A stretch of 64,000 nt of DNA from a bacterium HR28. GTDB taxonomy: Bacteria > Chloroflexota > Chloroflexia > Thermomicrobiales > Thermomicrobiaceae. The stretch spans positions 434,001 to 498,000 of the forward strand of contig BEIE01000002.1 of the NCBI GenBank assembly GCA_002898255.1, in the 5' to 3' direction. The translations under genes were made by a program, and so were the position numbers. The notes beneath the pieces are model-generated. The model was not told the origin of the DNA and did no database searches. It saw nothing but the letters and a program-made list of their open reading frames with translations. Below are positions 17,106 through 26,220 of this stretch, piece after piece. Every line of letters begins with the position of its first letter. Positions within the stretch are counted from its first letter, which is position 1.

Positions 17106-18608
17106 TTGGTACCACGCTCGACACAAGTGGCGATTGTGGCCGGTGTGCTGGCGGCGACCTTTCTCGCGGCGCTTGATGCGACCGTGGTGGGCACCGCGTT
17201 ACCGACAATTGTTGGAGAACTTGGCGGCCTGCCACTGTACCCCTGGGTCTTTTCCGCCTACCTCTTGACCTCAACGACAACCATCCCGCTCTATGGGCGA
17301 CTCGCTGACTTGTACGGGCGCAAGCGCGTACTTCTGACCGCTCTGGTGGTATTCCTCCTTGGCTCAGCCCTCTGTGGCATGGCACGGTCGATGCCACAGC
17401 TCGTTCTCTTTCGGGCCATGCAGGGGCTCGGAGCCGGTGGGATCATTCCGGTGACGCTGACGATCCTGGGTGATCTCTTCCCGATCGAGCAGCGAGCACG
17501 CCTGCAGGGGTTGACCAGCGCGGTGTGGGGCACTTCGGCGGTCGCTGGACCTGCGGTCGGGGGAATCCTGACCGACATGCTGAGTTGGCGCTGGGTCTTT
17601 TATGTGAACCTTCCGTTTGGCCTCGTCGCGCTGGGGCTTCTTGGCCTGGCATTCCGGGAACAGATTCGTCGGCAATCGCACCAGATTGACTACGCCGGAG
17701 CTCTGACCCTGACAGCTGGGCTGACGCTGGTCATGCTTGGGCTGCTCAACGTGGGCAATGGACGTGGCTGGCATCGCGAGTTAGCCATCGGAAGTTGTGT
17801 CATAGGCTCTGTGCTCCTTGCAGGCTTCTGGTGGTATGAGCGGCGAGCAGCCGAACCAATTGTCCCGCCGAACCTGGTGCGGCAACGACTTATGAGTGTC
17901 GTCCTGCTGGGAAGCGTTCTGATAGGGGCTGGGATGTTTGGGACGCTGTCATACCTTCCTCTGTTCGTGCAAGGCGTCCTCGGTGGGACAGCGATGAGCG
18001 CAGGTGCCGTGATGATGCCGTTTGCAGTCGCCTGGTCGGTTGCCTCAACGATTTCGGGACGAGTGATTCTGCTCTTTGGCTTCCGGAGCTCGGTGTTGAC
18101 GGGGATGGTTGCGATGACGATAGCGGGGCTCCTGTTACAGGTCGTCCCACGCGTACACAACCTGGCTACAGCGATGACCGCGGCGGGACTGTTTGGGGTC
18201 GGCATGGGGTTCAGCGCGACGGCGTTCATTATTGCGGTGCAGAACAGTGTGGGCTGGGGAGAGCGGGGAATTGCGACGGCACTGGTTGGCTTTGCGCGGT
18301 CGATCGGTGGAGCCATTGGCGTCGCTGCCCTGGGGGCGGTGCTGAGTACAGCACTTGCCGCACAGCATGGCTCGGTGGGGGAAGGACTGGCGGACGTGCT
18401 CCTCAGGCCAGAGGCTCGAGCTGCCTTAAGCAGTGGGATGTTGGCCGAGCTGCAGAGCATGCTGGGGGATGCACTAGGGTTCGTTTATCTTGTTATCTTC
18501 GCTTTGGTCCTTGTGGCGGTGGTGTTGGTCGTCTGGGGCTTCCCCCGAGGGGAGCTCGGGATTAGAGAACATGAGGGGAGGATGCTGCGGAAAAAGGTGG
18601 ACCGGTAG
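17106..18608 (+). CDS. MFS drug-efflux transporter, DHA2 (14-TM) family
   Basis: About 500 residues with the DHA2 layout. LDATVVGTALPTIVGELGG matches family motif D1. GRLADLYGRKRVLL is the MFS loop 2-3 motif A. AVWGTSAVAGPAVGGILTD matches motif C of drug:H+ antiporters. The C-terminal half continues with hydrophobic segments to about 14 in total. A TTG start at 17106 follows GAGAGGA at ideal spacing and gives a normal N-terminus, MVPRSTQVAIVAGVLAATFL. Upstream in-frame sequence is not membrane-like. No regulator gene is adjacent. Confidence 0.9.
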   Translation: MVPRSTQVAIVAGVLAATFLAALDATVVGTALPTIVGELGGLPLYPWVFSAYLLTSTTTIPLYGRLADLYGRKRVLLTALVVFLLGSALCGMARSMPQLVLFRAMQGLGAGGIIPVTLTILGDLFPIEQRARLQGLTSAVWGTSAVAGPAVGGILTDMLSWRWVFYVNLPFGLVALGLLGLAFREQIRRQSHQIDYAGALTLTAGLTLVMLGLLNVGNGRGWHRELAIGSCVIGSVLLAGFWWYERRAAEPIVPPNLVRQRLMSVVLLGSVLIGAGMFGTLSYLPLFVQGVLGGTAMSAGAVMMPFAVAWSVASTISGRVILLFGFRSSVLTGMVAMTIAGLLLQVVPRVHNLATAMTAAGLFGVGMGFSATAFIIAVQNSVGWGERGIATALVGFARSIGGAIGVAALGAVLSTALAAQHGSVGEGLADVLLRPEARAALSSGMLAELQSMLGDALGFVYLVIFALVLVAVVLVVWGFPRGELGIREHEGRMLRKKVDR

Positions 18609-19036
18609 CAGGAGCACAACTGACGGTGCGCGGAGAAGCTGGATGGGAAAACTGGTGTCAGCCTCGCACGCCGCTTTCGACGGAGAGCGTCGGCCATCTC
18701 CAGCGAGGGAAGCGTCGTCTGCCTGAGGCTGCAGTACGCTCGCCATCTGCAGGAGCATCCATTGCTGGGGGCGTTTCCTGCAGGTGCGAAACGACAGAGG
18801 GGTAAGTGAAACCTGCCGAGTTTCGCTTGTGCATTTCTCGTGTCCACCGGTTGTCAGCCGAGGCTGACCGACGATGGGGCCGCAGAGGGGGAACAGGGTA
18901 GCGTGTGGATGCTGCTCATTGCGGCACCCTTCCTCTGGAAAATCATGGTGCATGCTGTTGTGCTCGCTCCTTTGGAGCGTCTTGGCAGTTCAGTGGCCTC
19001 AGGCTGACTCAGGCGAGAGATTGGTGCACGCACGAC
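18609..19036. other. Convergent intergenic region, about 430 bp, no gene seen
   Basis: It lies between the MFS gene and the end of the transketolase gene. No feature recognised. Confidence 0.4.
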
Positions 19037-21076
19037 TCAGTGTGACGCCTCCCCCTTTACGGCCGAGGCAACGGTGCCCGGTGACGCTGTCTGTGACGCC
19101 AAGAGCTCACGAGCGAGCGCAATGACGTGCTTGACCGTGAAACCGAACTGTTCAGCCAAGACAGCAGCCGGCGCGGAGGCACCGAAGCGGTCGATGCCGT
19201 GCCCCTGGCCGTGCGGTCCGAGGTAGCGTTCCCAGCCCATGATTCGAGCGGCCTCGACGACGAGGCGTCGTGGGACCTCTGGTGGCAAGACGGAAGACCG
19301 ATAATCTTCTGGCTGGCACTCGAAGAGTTCCCAGCTGGGCATGCTGATAACCCGAGCAGCGATCCCCTCTTTGGCGAGCTCCTCCGCTGCCTGCACGATA
19401 AGGGCGACTTCGGAGCCACTGGCGATGAGGAGAAGGTCGGGCGGCCAGCGTGGTGCCTCCCGCACCACGTAGGCACCGCGTGCCAGCCCCTCGGCCACGC
19501 CGGCAGTGACGGTCGGTACCTTCTGACGGGTGAGCACAAGAGCGACTGGCCCCTCCTGCCAGTTGAGCGCAACGCGCCATGCTTCCACGGTTTCGGCGGC
19601 GTCGGCTGGCCGGATGACGGTGAGGTTGGGGATCGCGCGTAGGGAAGCAAGGTGCTCTATGGGCTGGTGCGTTGGGCCATCCTCGCCAAGGAAGATGCTA
19701 TCGTGGGTAAAGACGTAGATGACAGGAAGACGCATCAGAGCGGCAAGGCGCAAGGCCGGGCGCAGGTAGTCACTGAAGACGAGAAACGTTCCGCCATAGG
19801 CAATAAGACCACCGTGGAGTGTGAGCCCATTGAGCATTGCCCCCATGGCATGCTCGCGCACGCCGAAGTGGATGTTCCGGCCGGTGTATCGCCCTTTGGC
19901 AATTGGTGGATAGCCTTCGAGATAGGTACGGTTCGACTCGCTGAGATCGGCTGAGCCACCAATGAGGAAGGGGATCCGCGGGGCCAATGCGTTGAGCACC
20001 AGTCCTGATGCCTCGCGGGTCGCGAGCTGTTGTCCGTTTGTGAACGTGGGGAGCGCAGCGTCCCATCCAGGCGGAAGAGTACGGGTGAAGGCGGCATCCC
20101 ACTCGGCTGCAAGCTCGGGATAGGCGGAGCGCCAAGCGACGAACTGGGCGTTCCATTCGTCCTCGAACTGCTGCCACTTCGGGCGAAGGCTGGCGAAGTA
20201 GTCGAAGACCTCTTGGGGGACGAAGAACGGGGGCTCTTCTGGCCAGCCGAGTGCCTGCTTGGTGCGACGGACCTCGTCGGGGCCGAGCGGAGCGCCGTGT
20301 GCCGCCGCGGTGTCCTGCTTGCCGGGGCTGCCGTAGGCGATATGGGTGTGGCAGATGATGAGGGTGGGACGCTCAAGCTCAGCTCGTGCCTCCTGGAGTG
20401 CCTGATCGACGGCAGTGCGATCGTGGCCATCGACCTCCAGCACGTGCCATCCACAGGCGGTGAAGCGGAGCCGGACGTCTTCGGTGAAAGTGAGGTCGGT
20501 TGGGCCATCAATCGAGATGTCATTGTCGTCATAGAGGTAGATGAGGCGACCAAGACCGAGGTGACCGGCGAGGGAAGCGGCCTCATAGCTCACCCCCTCC
20601 ATGAGGTCACCATCGCTAACGATGGCATAGGTGTAATGGTCGATGATTGGGTACCCAGGGCGGTTGAAGTGCTCAGCGAGCCAGCGTTCAGCCAACGCCA
20701 TCCCAACCCCGGCGGCAAAGCCTTGGCCGAGTGGGCCGGTTGTGATCTCGACGCCGGGGGTGTGGCCGTATTCGGGATGGCCAGGCGTCCGACTACCCCA
20801 CTGCCGGAAGTTCAAGAGATCTTCGAGCGTGAGTGCGCCGCTCAAGTAGAGGAGGGCATAGAGGAGCATCGAGCCGTGGCCAGCGGACAGGATGAAGCGA
20901 TCGCGGTTGGGCCAGGCTGGATTCGCCGGATTGTGCCGCAGGTGCTTTGTCCACAGGACAAAGGCAGCATCGGCCATCCCCAGAGGCATGCCAGGGTGGC
21001 CGGAACGAGCTCGTTCCACGGCATCCATCGCAAGGACACGAATCGCATCCACACAGCGCTGCTCACGCTCGGACAT
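19037..21076 (-). CDS. tkt: Transketolase
   Basis: 679 residues, full length. The thiamine diphosphate-binding motif begins at [20 protein letters not shown] and ends with the conserved [10 protein letters not shown]. The N-terminal [18 protein letters not shown] is typical, as are [11 protein letters not shown] and [20 protein letters not shown] in the pyrimidine domain. It transfers two-carbon ketol units in the non-oxidative pentose phosphate pathway. The ATG at 21076 lies behind ACGGAGGTG. No other pentose phosphate genes are adjacent. Confidence 0.97.
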   Translation of the reverse strand: MSEREQRCVDAIRVLAMDAVERARSGHPGMPLGMADAAFVLWTKHLRHNPANPAWPNRDRFILSAGHGSMLLYALLYLSGALTLEDLLNFRQWGSRTPGHPEYGHTPGVEITTGPLGQGFAAGVGMALAERWLAEHFNRPGYPIIDHYTYAIVSDGDLMEGVSYEAASLAGHLGLGRLIYLYDDNDISIDGPTDLTFTEDVRLRFTACGWHVLEVDGHDRTAVDQALQEARAELERPTLIICHTHIAYGSPGKQDTAAAHGAPLGPDEVRRTKQALGWPEEPPFFVPQEVFDYFASLRPKWQQFEDEWNAQFVAWRSAYPELAAEWDAAFTRTLPPGWDAALPTFTNGQQLATREASGLVLNALAPRIPFLIGGSADLSESNRTYLEGYPPIAKGRYTGRNIHFGVREHAMGAMLNGLTLHGGLIAYGGTFLVFSDYLRPALRLAALMRLPVIYVFTHDSIFLGEDGPTHQPIEHLASLRAIPNLTVIRPADAAETVEAWRVALNWQEGPVALVLTRQKVPTVTAGVAEGLARGAYVVREAPRWPPDLLLIASGSEVALIVQAAEELAKEGIAARVISMPSWELFECQPEDYRSSVLPPEVPRRLVVEAARIMGWERYLGPHGQGHGIDRFGASAPAAVLAEQFGFTVKHVIALARELLASQTASPGTVASAVKGEASH

Positions 21077-21310
21077 CGAACACCTCCGTGGTACTGTGTG
21101 GGGGCACGCTTCTGGTCCGCCCGCCGGCGAGAGGGTACTGCATCGAGTTGACCGTGCCTAGCCGGTACAGCAGCACTGACGTGGCGAGTCTCACCTCCAC
21201 GCGCTGGCATACGGAGCGCCTCTGGTCCGACAGCGCTCAAACGAGTGGATAGGAACTGGGGTGATCGAAGCATGCGGCTGCAGAGAGCTCGTCTGCAGTA
21301 GGCACGGCCC

Positions 21311-21952
21311 TCACAGGTTCTCAGCACTGGAGGAAGAAGCACTCTGGACACAACGGGCGGAGTCGCTCTCCATTCCCGGTGGTCGCCAGTAGGTTCGCCA
21401 ACCCTGGTTGCGAAGTCGGGCGCCGCGCGGGACTCCGGCCACAACCAACGCAGCGGCCAGGAGATCACCACCGGAGCCAAGCGCGTTGAAGACACCGAAG
21501 GTCAGCAAGAAGTCCTCCCATGGTGGGACAAGCTGTGTGAGGATCAGTGTCACGAGGCTGATGGCACTGAGCGGAAGGAGTGCGACGAGGAGCCAGCGGG
21601 CTCGCCCGAGCTCACCATTGTAGTGCACATAGACCAGTGCCGCACGGGGCCAGACGCCGACGACGAGCTGCGGCGAACCGAGCGATCCCGGTACCGCGAC
21701 CGCATGAAGGAGTTCGTGTACCGGGACGAACAAGAGGAGCGCGACGACGGCTCCCTGGCCGAAAGAGAGAACGAACTCACCAGTCGGATGGAGGAGCAGC
21801 GCCAGCACGAGGTAGCCGACCGCAGCGAGGGCGCCGAGCGGTAGAGCGAGGACGATGACAGCAGCGATATGGCGCGGTTCGCGGAGTGCTCGCCAGGGCG
21901 GCTGAGGATCAAAGGACGGGTCAGGGGGCGGCGGACCGAAAAGGATACGCAT
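21311..21952 (-). CDS. DUF3267-like membrane protein with HExxH (putative zincin)
   Basis: 213 residues with about four membrane segments. The motif HELLH within VPVHELLHAVAVPG matches the zinc site of DUF3267/YfjP-like putative membrane metalloproteases, followed by conserved-looking ALVYVHYNGELGRARWLLVALLPL. The substrate is unknown and proteolysis has not been shown for most of the family. The ATG follows GAGGGAA. A TTGACC/GGTCAA inverted repeat lies upstream at 22022-22038 and could be an operator. Confidence 0.78.
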   Translation of the reverse strand: MRILFGPPPPDPSFDPQPPWRALREPRHIAAVIVLALPLGALAAVGYLVLALLLHPTGEFVLSFGQGAVVALLLFVPVHELLHAVAVPGSLGSPQLVVGVWPRAALVYVHYNGELGRARWLLVALLPLSAISLVTLILTQLVPPWEDFLLTFGVFNALGSGGDLLAAALVVAGVPRGARLRNQGWRTYWRPPGMESDSARCVQSASSSSAENL

Positions 21953-22738
21953 AGAGTTCCCTCACTCGGTGGCCAGGACTGATCGACTCACCTCCAGGCG
22001 GTGAGCGTATCACTCATTGCTTTGACCAGCGAGGTCAACGGTGTGGCAAGAGCGGGTCGCTTGCGGGGTGGCTCACTCGGGCAGTCGCCTGCTGGTGGCG
22101 GGTGGGAGGTGATGGGGCGGAGCCTGCCAGCACCAGGGACGCTTCATGTCATCCTGTGCTGTCCACTGCGCTGGCCGTACGCGGCCAAGGCCGAGTCGTC
22201 GCAGAGGTATCGAAGACCAGCGCGGCGGGCATCCTGTGGTACTGCAGTGAGACCCAGACCGGGAAGCTGCCGCGAGACCGAGTACTTGGCACCCAAACTC
22301 TGGACAGTAGAGCCTAGTGCAGGGCTGGGAACTCGAGGCGACGGGCCTGCTCCGTGTAGCGAGCGCTTGTCATCGCTCTCATTGCGGCGGCTCCTGAGTC
22401 TCCTTCCGGCGCCCCAAGAGTCGACGGTCGGCGAGTGGAGGGCGGCAACGTTATCTATCCGAGGCTGGAGGGAGTAGAACCAAAGGCATTGGGCGGATGT
22501 TGGGGGTGTCGAAAGGTGAAGCGCGAGGAGAAATCTGTGGGGGAGGGCGGGAAGACAGTGACTGGTGAAGGCAGCAATATGGAGCGGACCATGCTGCACA
22601 GCGTGGCCGAGCAGCTCGACCGTATCAGTGGCGGCAGATGAGACTGAAGAAGCCCAAGGAACCTGCTGACAACGCGCAAGGGCTGTGGCAGTTCCTCCGT
22701 TGCTCGGCGCAGCGCCACTTGGCCCGTACCGGCCGGTG
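21953..22738. other. Intergenic, about 790 bp, no gene seen
   Basis: It lies between the DUF3267-like gene and the first solitary CRISPR repeat. It contains the inverted repeat TTGACC-N5-GGTCAA (22022-22038). Open frames lack ribosome binding sites. No further repeat copies are present. Confidence 0.45.
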
Positions 22739-22767
22739 CGGTACACCCCCACGTGCGTGGGGACAAC
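22739..22767 (-). repeat. Solitary I-E-type CRISPR repeat, downstream copy
   Basis: 29 bp, identical to 23786-23814. Read on the minus strand it starts GTTGTCCCC, has a perfect CCCCAC/GTGGGG stem around GCAC and ends GTGTACCG, the form of type I-E repeats and close to the Thermus I-E repeat. It begins 5 bases after the stop codon of the second cassette gene. There is no second repeat within spacer distance, so it is not an array. Confidence 0.75.
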
Positions 22768-22772
22768 GTTCC

Positions 22773-23216
22773 TCACGTTCCTCGGGAGTCAGGTTCACGG
22801 CGCTCTCCTTTCTCCAGGATTTCCAGAACCCGTTCCACGCCGGTGGGGTCTTGCCCCTGCTTTATCGCTTCTTGGCGCTTGCAGACCTCGACCAGCTGAT
22901 GCACTCCGAGGTAGAGGAGGATGTTGAGGGCAATGTTGAAGGCTTCCTGCTCGTCGGTGATCTGGATGGATTCTCCCTCGGAGAGCCAGAGATCCACATA
23001 GTCTGCGGAGAGAGAGATCCCCTCACCCTCGCCCACGGCGAGACCAAGGAACAGGGTGATGGTGGGCATCCGTGCATCGGTGCGGCGGAAGGCGAGGACA
23101 CACTGGTAGCGAGTGCGATAGGGATCCCTGAGGGTTTTGACGTGAGTGACCGCGATTTCCGGTTCTATGGTACGGAAGAGCTGGGCGACGGTAGGGTTCT
23201 TGTGGGTAATTTCCAT
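22773..23216 (-). CDS. Unknown protein B of the repeat-bracketed cassette
   Basis: 147 residues, predicted mixed alpha/beta. It includes strand-rich sequence (YQCVLAFRRTDARMPTITLF), then an acidic segment SADYVDLWLSEGESIQITDE, and a helical C-terminus (LNILLYLGVHQLVEVCKRQE). I recognise no family or motif. The ATG at 23216 is preceded by GAGGTGGAG. It starts 17 bases after the stop of the upstream gene, so the two form an operon. Its stop codon is followed almost immediately by a CRISPR-type repeat. Confidence 0.75.
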   Translation of the reverse strand: MEITHKNPTVAQLFRTIEPEIAVTHVKTLRDPYRTRYQCVLAFRRTDARMPTITLFLGLAVGEGEGISLSADYVDLWLSEGESIQITDEQEAFNIALNILLYLGVHQLVEVCKRQEAIKQGQDPTGVERVLEILEKGERREPDSRGT

Positions 23217-23233
23217 GCTCCACCTCACGAGAA

Positions 23234-23746
23234 TCAGGGCGGGCCGGCCCCGGCAGTATAGCAGAACTTAGGCATCCAGGGGAGATATACGCTTGCCTCC
23301 ATTTCCGCGAGTGCATCCTGGAGTGTTGCTGAGGTGAGGGGAGCAATCTCGATAGAGCCATCCTGGATGCCCAGGAGTTCCAGGAGGACGCGGAGCTGAG
23401 CGAGCTGGGCATCGAGGGTACGACCTGCCCAGAGACCAAAGGCGGCAAAAGCGAGGTCGACCTCGGTGCGATGGTCTTGCTGGAATCTCTCCCGGAGCTG
23501 GGCCAGCAGGGATTGGTTGAGTGTGACGCTGCGGAAGAGGTTGATGAAGAGATCGTCGAGGAGGTGGAGTGCCTCCTCGTCGCTTGAGAACAGGTGGGCG
23601 AGGTGGTGCTGGTGCTGCTGGCGGAGCAGGAGGAAAAGGGAGCGGACCTGAGCCCACCAGGGATCGAAGGGGACGCGCCCTAGGAGGACATCGGCAACAG
23701 CGTTTTCGATGGAGCTGAAGCGGCGCAGGAGATCCCGGGCTGCCAT
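23234..23746 (-). CDS. Unknown helical protein A of the repeat-bracketed cassette
   Basis: 170 residues, predicted almost entirely helical and Leu/Gln/His-rich (FLLLRQQHQHHLAHLFSS). An RFQQDH segment fits the loose R-x4-H pattern of HEPN RNases, but this is weak and could be chance. I recognise no family. The ATG at 23746 follows AAAGGAG. The gene is first in the operon, and a CRISPR-type repeat lies 40 bp upstream of its start, within the leader. Confidence 0.75.
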   Translation of the reverse strand: MAARDLLRRFSSIENAVADVLLGRVPFDPWWAQVRSLFLLLRQQHQHHLAHLFSSDEEALHLLDDLFINLFRSVTLNQSLLAQLRERFQQDHRTEVDLAFAAFGLWAGRTLDAQLAQLRVLLELLGIQDGSIEIAPLTSATLQDALAEMEASVYLPWMPKFCYTAGAGPP

Positions 23747-23785
23747 GGCGCGCTCCTTTCATTTGGAGGCGGGGAGGTGGCAGGC

Positions 23786-23814
23786 CGGTACACCCCCACG
23801 TGCGTGGGGACAAC
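23786..23814 (-). repeat. Solitary I-E-type CRISPR repeat, upstream copy in the cassette leader
   Basis: 29 bp, identical to 22739-22767 and in the same orientation, with 1018 bp between the two copies. Flanking sequences are unrelated. It lies downstream of the candidate promoter and upstream of gene A, so it would be transcribed as part of the cassette mRNA. Confidence 0.75.
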
Positions 23815-23853
23815 ACTGGGTCCTGATGCGAAAAAACGGCCTTCACGCTCCCG

Positions 23854-23882
23854 ATAGTACCACATCGGCTTCACGATGGGAA
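23854..23882 (-). promoter_or_regulatory. Candidate promoter of the repeat-bracketed cassette
   Basis: On the minus strand TTCCCA (23877-23882), 17 bp, TACTAT (23854-23859). Each hexamer matches consensus at four of six positions. Transcription would start near 23846 and include the repeat. Confidence 0.35.
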
Positions 23883-24611
23883 GACCGTCTCGATCGGCTG
23901 CTCACTACCGACGCGTTGTATCCCCTTCGCCGGGTCTCGACCCACTCTAGAGACCTCCCGACTCGAGCCACGCTGGGGGACGCCCGCTCTGGCCGTCTCT
24001 CTCCCGCCAGATCACGGACAGAAGGAACAACCTCGCCAAGAGACACCGGCCGCGGTGATGGTCTCGATCCTCCGGCTACGAAGTGACCGAAGTCCCGGGT
24101 CACTGCCCCTGTACGCTCTACTGATGGCACCCGTCCAGCCGGCTGTGTACTACGAGCTCTCGTCTCACCGACGGTGCCCGCGCCGCCAAGCCCAGGGGCA
24201 GAAGGCTAGCGAAAAAACACCCGTGAAGACGCGATCGCTCTGCAGGTCTCCCTGTGACACTCGGACGATCTCAAGCGCTGTGTCTCAGTGGGAGGACCGT
24301 GCACACCAACCGCCCCACACTACAACCAGATCACAAGATCTCTGTACCGCGAGCAACCTCTTTCTCCATGTGCCGCCTGACTGACCACTGAACACCATCG
24401 ACCGAAACGGTGCCGAACCGACTGCAGCGCCCTTCTGCGGTGCCCTCCACCGACGGGTACTGCGACCCGCTCTCGTCACTGCAGCTGAAGGCGGGCGCAC
24501 TGTAGCTGGGCTATGACGGTCTCTGCTTCGGACGCTGTGCAATCTGCGGGAGACGACCCCGCAGTGGCGTCCGCAGCAGGTCCCACGAGGAGAGGTCGGC
24601 ACCAGCGCCGT
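23883..24611. other. Intergenic, about 730 bp, no gene seen
   Basis: It lies between the cassette promoter and the end of the dehydratase gene. No supported open frame, repeat or RNA gene. Confidence 0.4.
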
Positions 24612-25931
24612 TTAGGCACTGCGCCGGGCCAGGAGCTCCTGCCAGACAGGACCGTCGGGGTAGCGGTACTGTTCGAGCGACTCCCGCTTCATCTCGATCG
24701 AGTATCCCGGCCGTTCCGGCGGCAGATAGCGCGCGTGCCGTACCCGCACAGGATCGACGAAGTGCTCGTGGAGATGATCGACGTGCTCGATCATCCGGTG
24801 CTCCATGGTGCCGCTCACGGCAATGAAGTCGAACATCGAGAGGTGTTGCACGTACTCGCACAAGCCGACACCACCGGCATGGGGACAGACCGGGACACCA
24901 AACTTGGCTGCGAGCAGGAGTACCGCGAGCACCTCGTTGACGCCACCCAGCCGACAAGCGTCGATCTGGCAGAAGCGGATGGCACCCGAGGCGAGGAGTT
25001 GCTTGAAGATCACTCGGTTGGCACAATGCTCGCCCGTGGCGACACCGATTGGCGCGAGTGCTTCAGCGATCGCTTTGTGGCCAAGGACATCGTCGGGATG
25101 GGTGGGCTCCTCGATCCACCAGGGATCGAACTCCGCGAGCTCGCGCATCCAGGCGATCGCCTCGGGGACATCCCAGCGTTGGTTGGCATCCATCATGAGC
25201 TTGCGCTCCGGGCCAATGACGTCGCGCAAGAGACGAGCGCGAGCACGGTCGTGCGCAAGATCCTGGCCCACCTTCATCTTGATGGCGGTGAAGCCCTGCT
25301 CGATAGCTTGGCGTGCCAGCGCGGCGACCTGCTCGTCACTGTAGCCGAGCCAACCAGCTGAAGTGGTGTAGCAGGGATAACCGGAACGGAACAGCTCCTG
25401 CTCGCGCTCGGCGCGCAATGGTGCCTGGCGACGCAGAAGCTCGAGCGCCTCGTCCGGGGTGAGTGCGTCGGTGATGTGGCGGAAGGGGATGAGGCGGACC
25501 AGTTCTTCAGGTGAGAGGTCAGCCAGCAGCTTCCAGACCGGTTTCCCAACGGCGCGTGCCCAGAGATCCCACAAGGCATTGATGATGGCGGCCGTTGCGA
25601 GGTGCAGAACACCCTTCTCCGGGCCAACCCAGCGCAGTTGCCCATCCGCCGTGAGCCGATACCAGTAACGGCCAAAGTCAGCGACGATGTCCTCCAAGCG
25701 TTGACCAACGACGAACGGCTCGAGCGAGTGGACAGCGGCGACACAGAGCTCGTTCCCGCGACCGATGGTGAAGGTGAGACCGTGGCCTTCCAGGCCCGGA
25801 GAATCGGTATGCAGGATGACGTACGCCGCCGAGTAGTCGGGGTCGGGATGCATGGCATCGGAGCCGGCCAGGGTAAGGGAAGTCGGGAAACGGACGTCGT
25901 AGACCTCGATACGCGTGATCGTCGTTGGCAC
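24612..25931 (-). CDS. Enolase-superfamily sugar-acid dehydratase (L-fuconate dehydratase type)
   Basis: 439 residues, the length of fuconate dehydratases. The N-terminal [20 protein letters not shown] capping domain matches this subgroup. The barrel carries the Lys pair region AIKMKVG, the metal ligands [15 protein letters not shown] and GEH, and the late [14 protein letters not shown]. It should remove water from a six-carbon aldonic acid to give a 2-keto-3-deoxy acid. Specificity for L-fuconate is inferred from similarity. The GTG at 25931 follows AAAGGAGATG. It is separated by 289 bp from the GH20 gene upstream. Confidence 0.9.
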   Translation of the reverse strand: MPTTITRIEVYDVRFPTSLTLAGSDAMHPDPDYSAAYVILHTDSPGLEGHGLTFTIGRGNELCVAAVHSLEPFVVGQRLEDIVADFGRYWYRLTADGQLRWVGPEKGVLHLATAAIINALWDLWARAVGKPVWKLLADLSPEELVRLIPFRHITDALTPDEALELLRRQAPLRAEREQELFRSGYPCYTTSAGWLGYSDEQVAALARQAIEQGFTAIKMKVGQDLAHDRARARLLRDVIGPERKLMMDANQRWDVPEAIAWMRELAEFDPWWIEEPTHPDDVLGHKAIAEALAPIGVATGEHCANRVIFKQLLASGAIRFCQIDACRLGGVNEVLAVLLLAAKFGVPVCPHAGGVGLCEYVQHLSMFDFIAVSGTMEHRMIEHVDHLHEHFVDPVRVRHARYLPPERPGYSIEMKRESLEQYRYPDGPVWQELLARRSA

Positions 25932-26065
25932 GGAACATCTCCTTTCGACCCGGCACCTCGTTCTGTGGTGACTGAGTCGGGCTTGGCATGCACGGTGATG
26001 AGAGTGCCCGACGGGGTCATCATCGCAGAAGCCGTGCGGCTTTGGAAGAGCCAGACAGGAGCCTG

Positions 26066-26127
26066 GTGCCGGGCGGCATCTCACCGCCGGGCACATTTTC
26101 ACCCAGGCGAAGATATGCTCGCCTGGG
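26066..26127 (+). terminator. Two tandem hairpins with T-runs on the plus strand
   Basis: Hairpin 1 pairs 26066-26076 with 26084-26094 (11 bp, one mismatch) and is followed by ATTTTC. Hairpin 2 pairs CCCAGGCGA (26102-26110) with TCGCCTGGG (26119-26127) and is followed by CTCTTTTCC. Both T-runs are on the plus strand, although both flanking genes are on the minus strand. Confidence 0.45.
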
Positions 26128-26220
26128 GACTCTTTTCCTCGCTTCTTGTCTAAGAGGAACGCCGGAGGGACTCCTTGCCATCAGCATCCGTTTGATCTGT
26201 AAGAGTGAGGATCTGCCCCG

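Noticed and set aside
19926-19950. tRNA T-loop-like GGTTCGACTC
   Set aside because: It lies inside the transketolase coding sequence and no cloverleaf can be drawn around it.
20030-21151. 373-codon plus-strand open frame
   Set aside because: It lies fully antisense to the transketolase gene, a common side effect of high-GC codon bias. It has no ribosome binding site and no family resemblance.
22739-23814. A true CRISPR array
   Set aside because: There are only two repeats, 1018 bp apart, and no 30-40 bp spacers. Reported instead as two solitary repeats around an operon.
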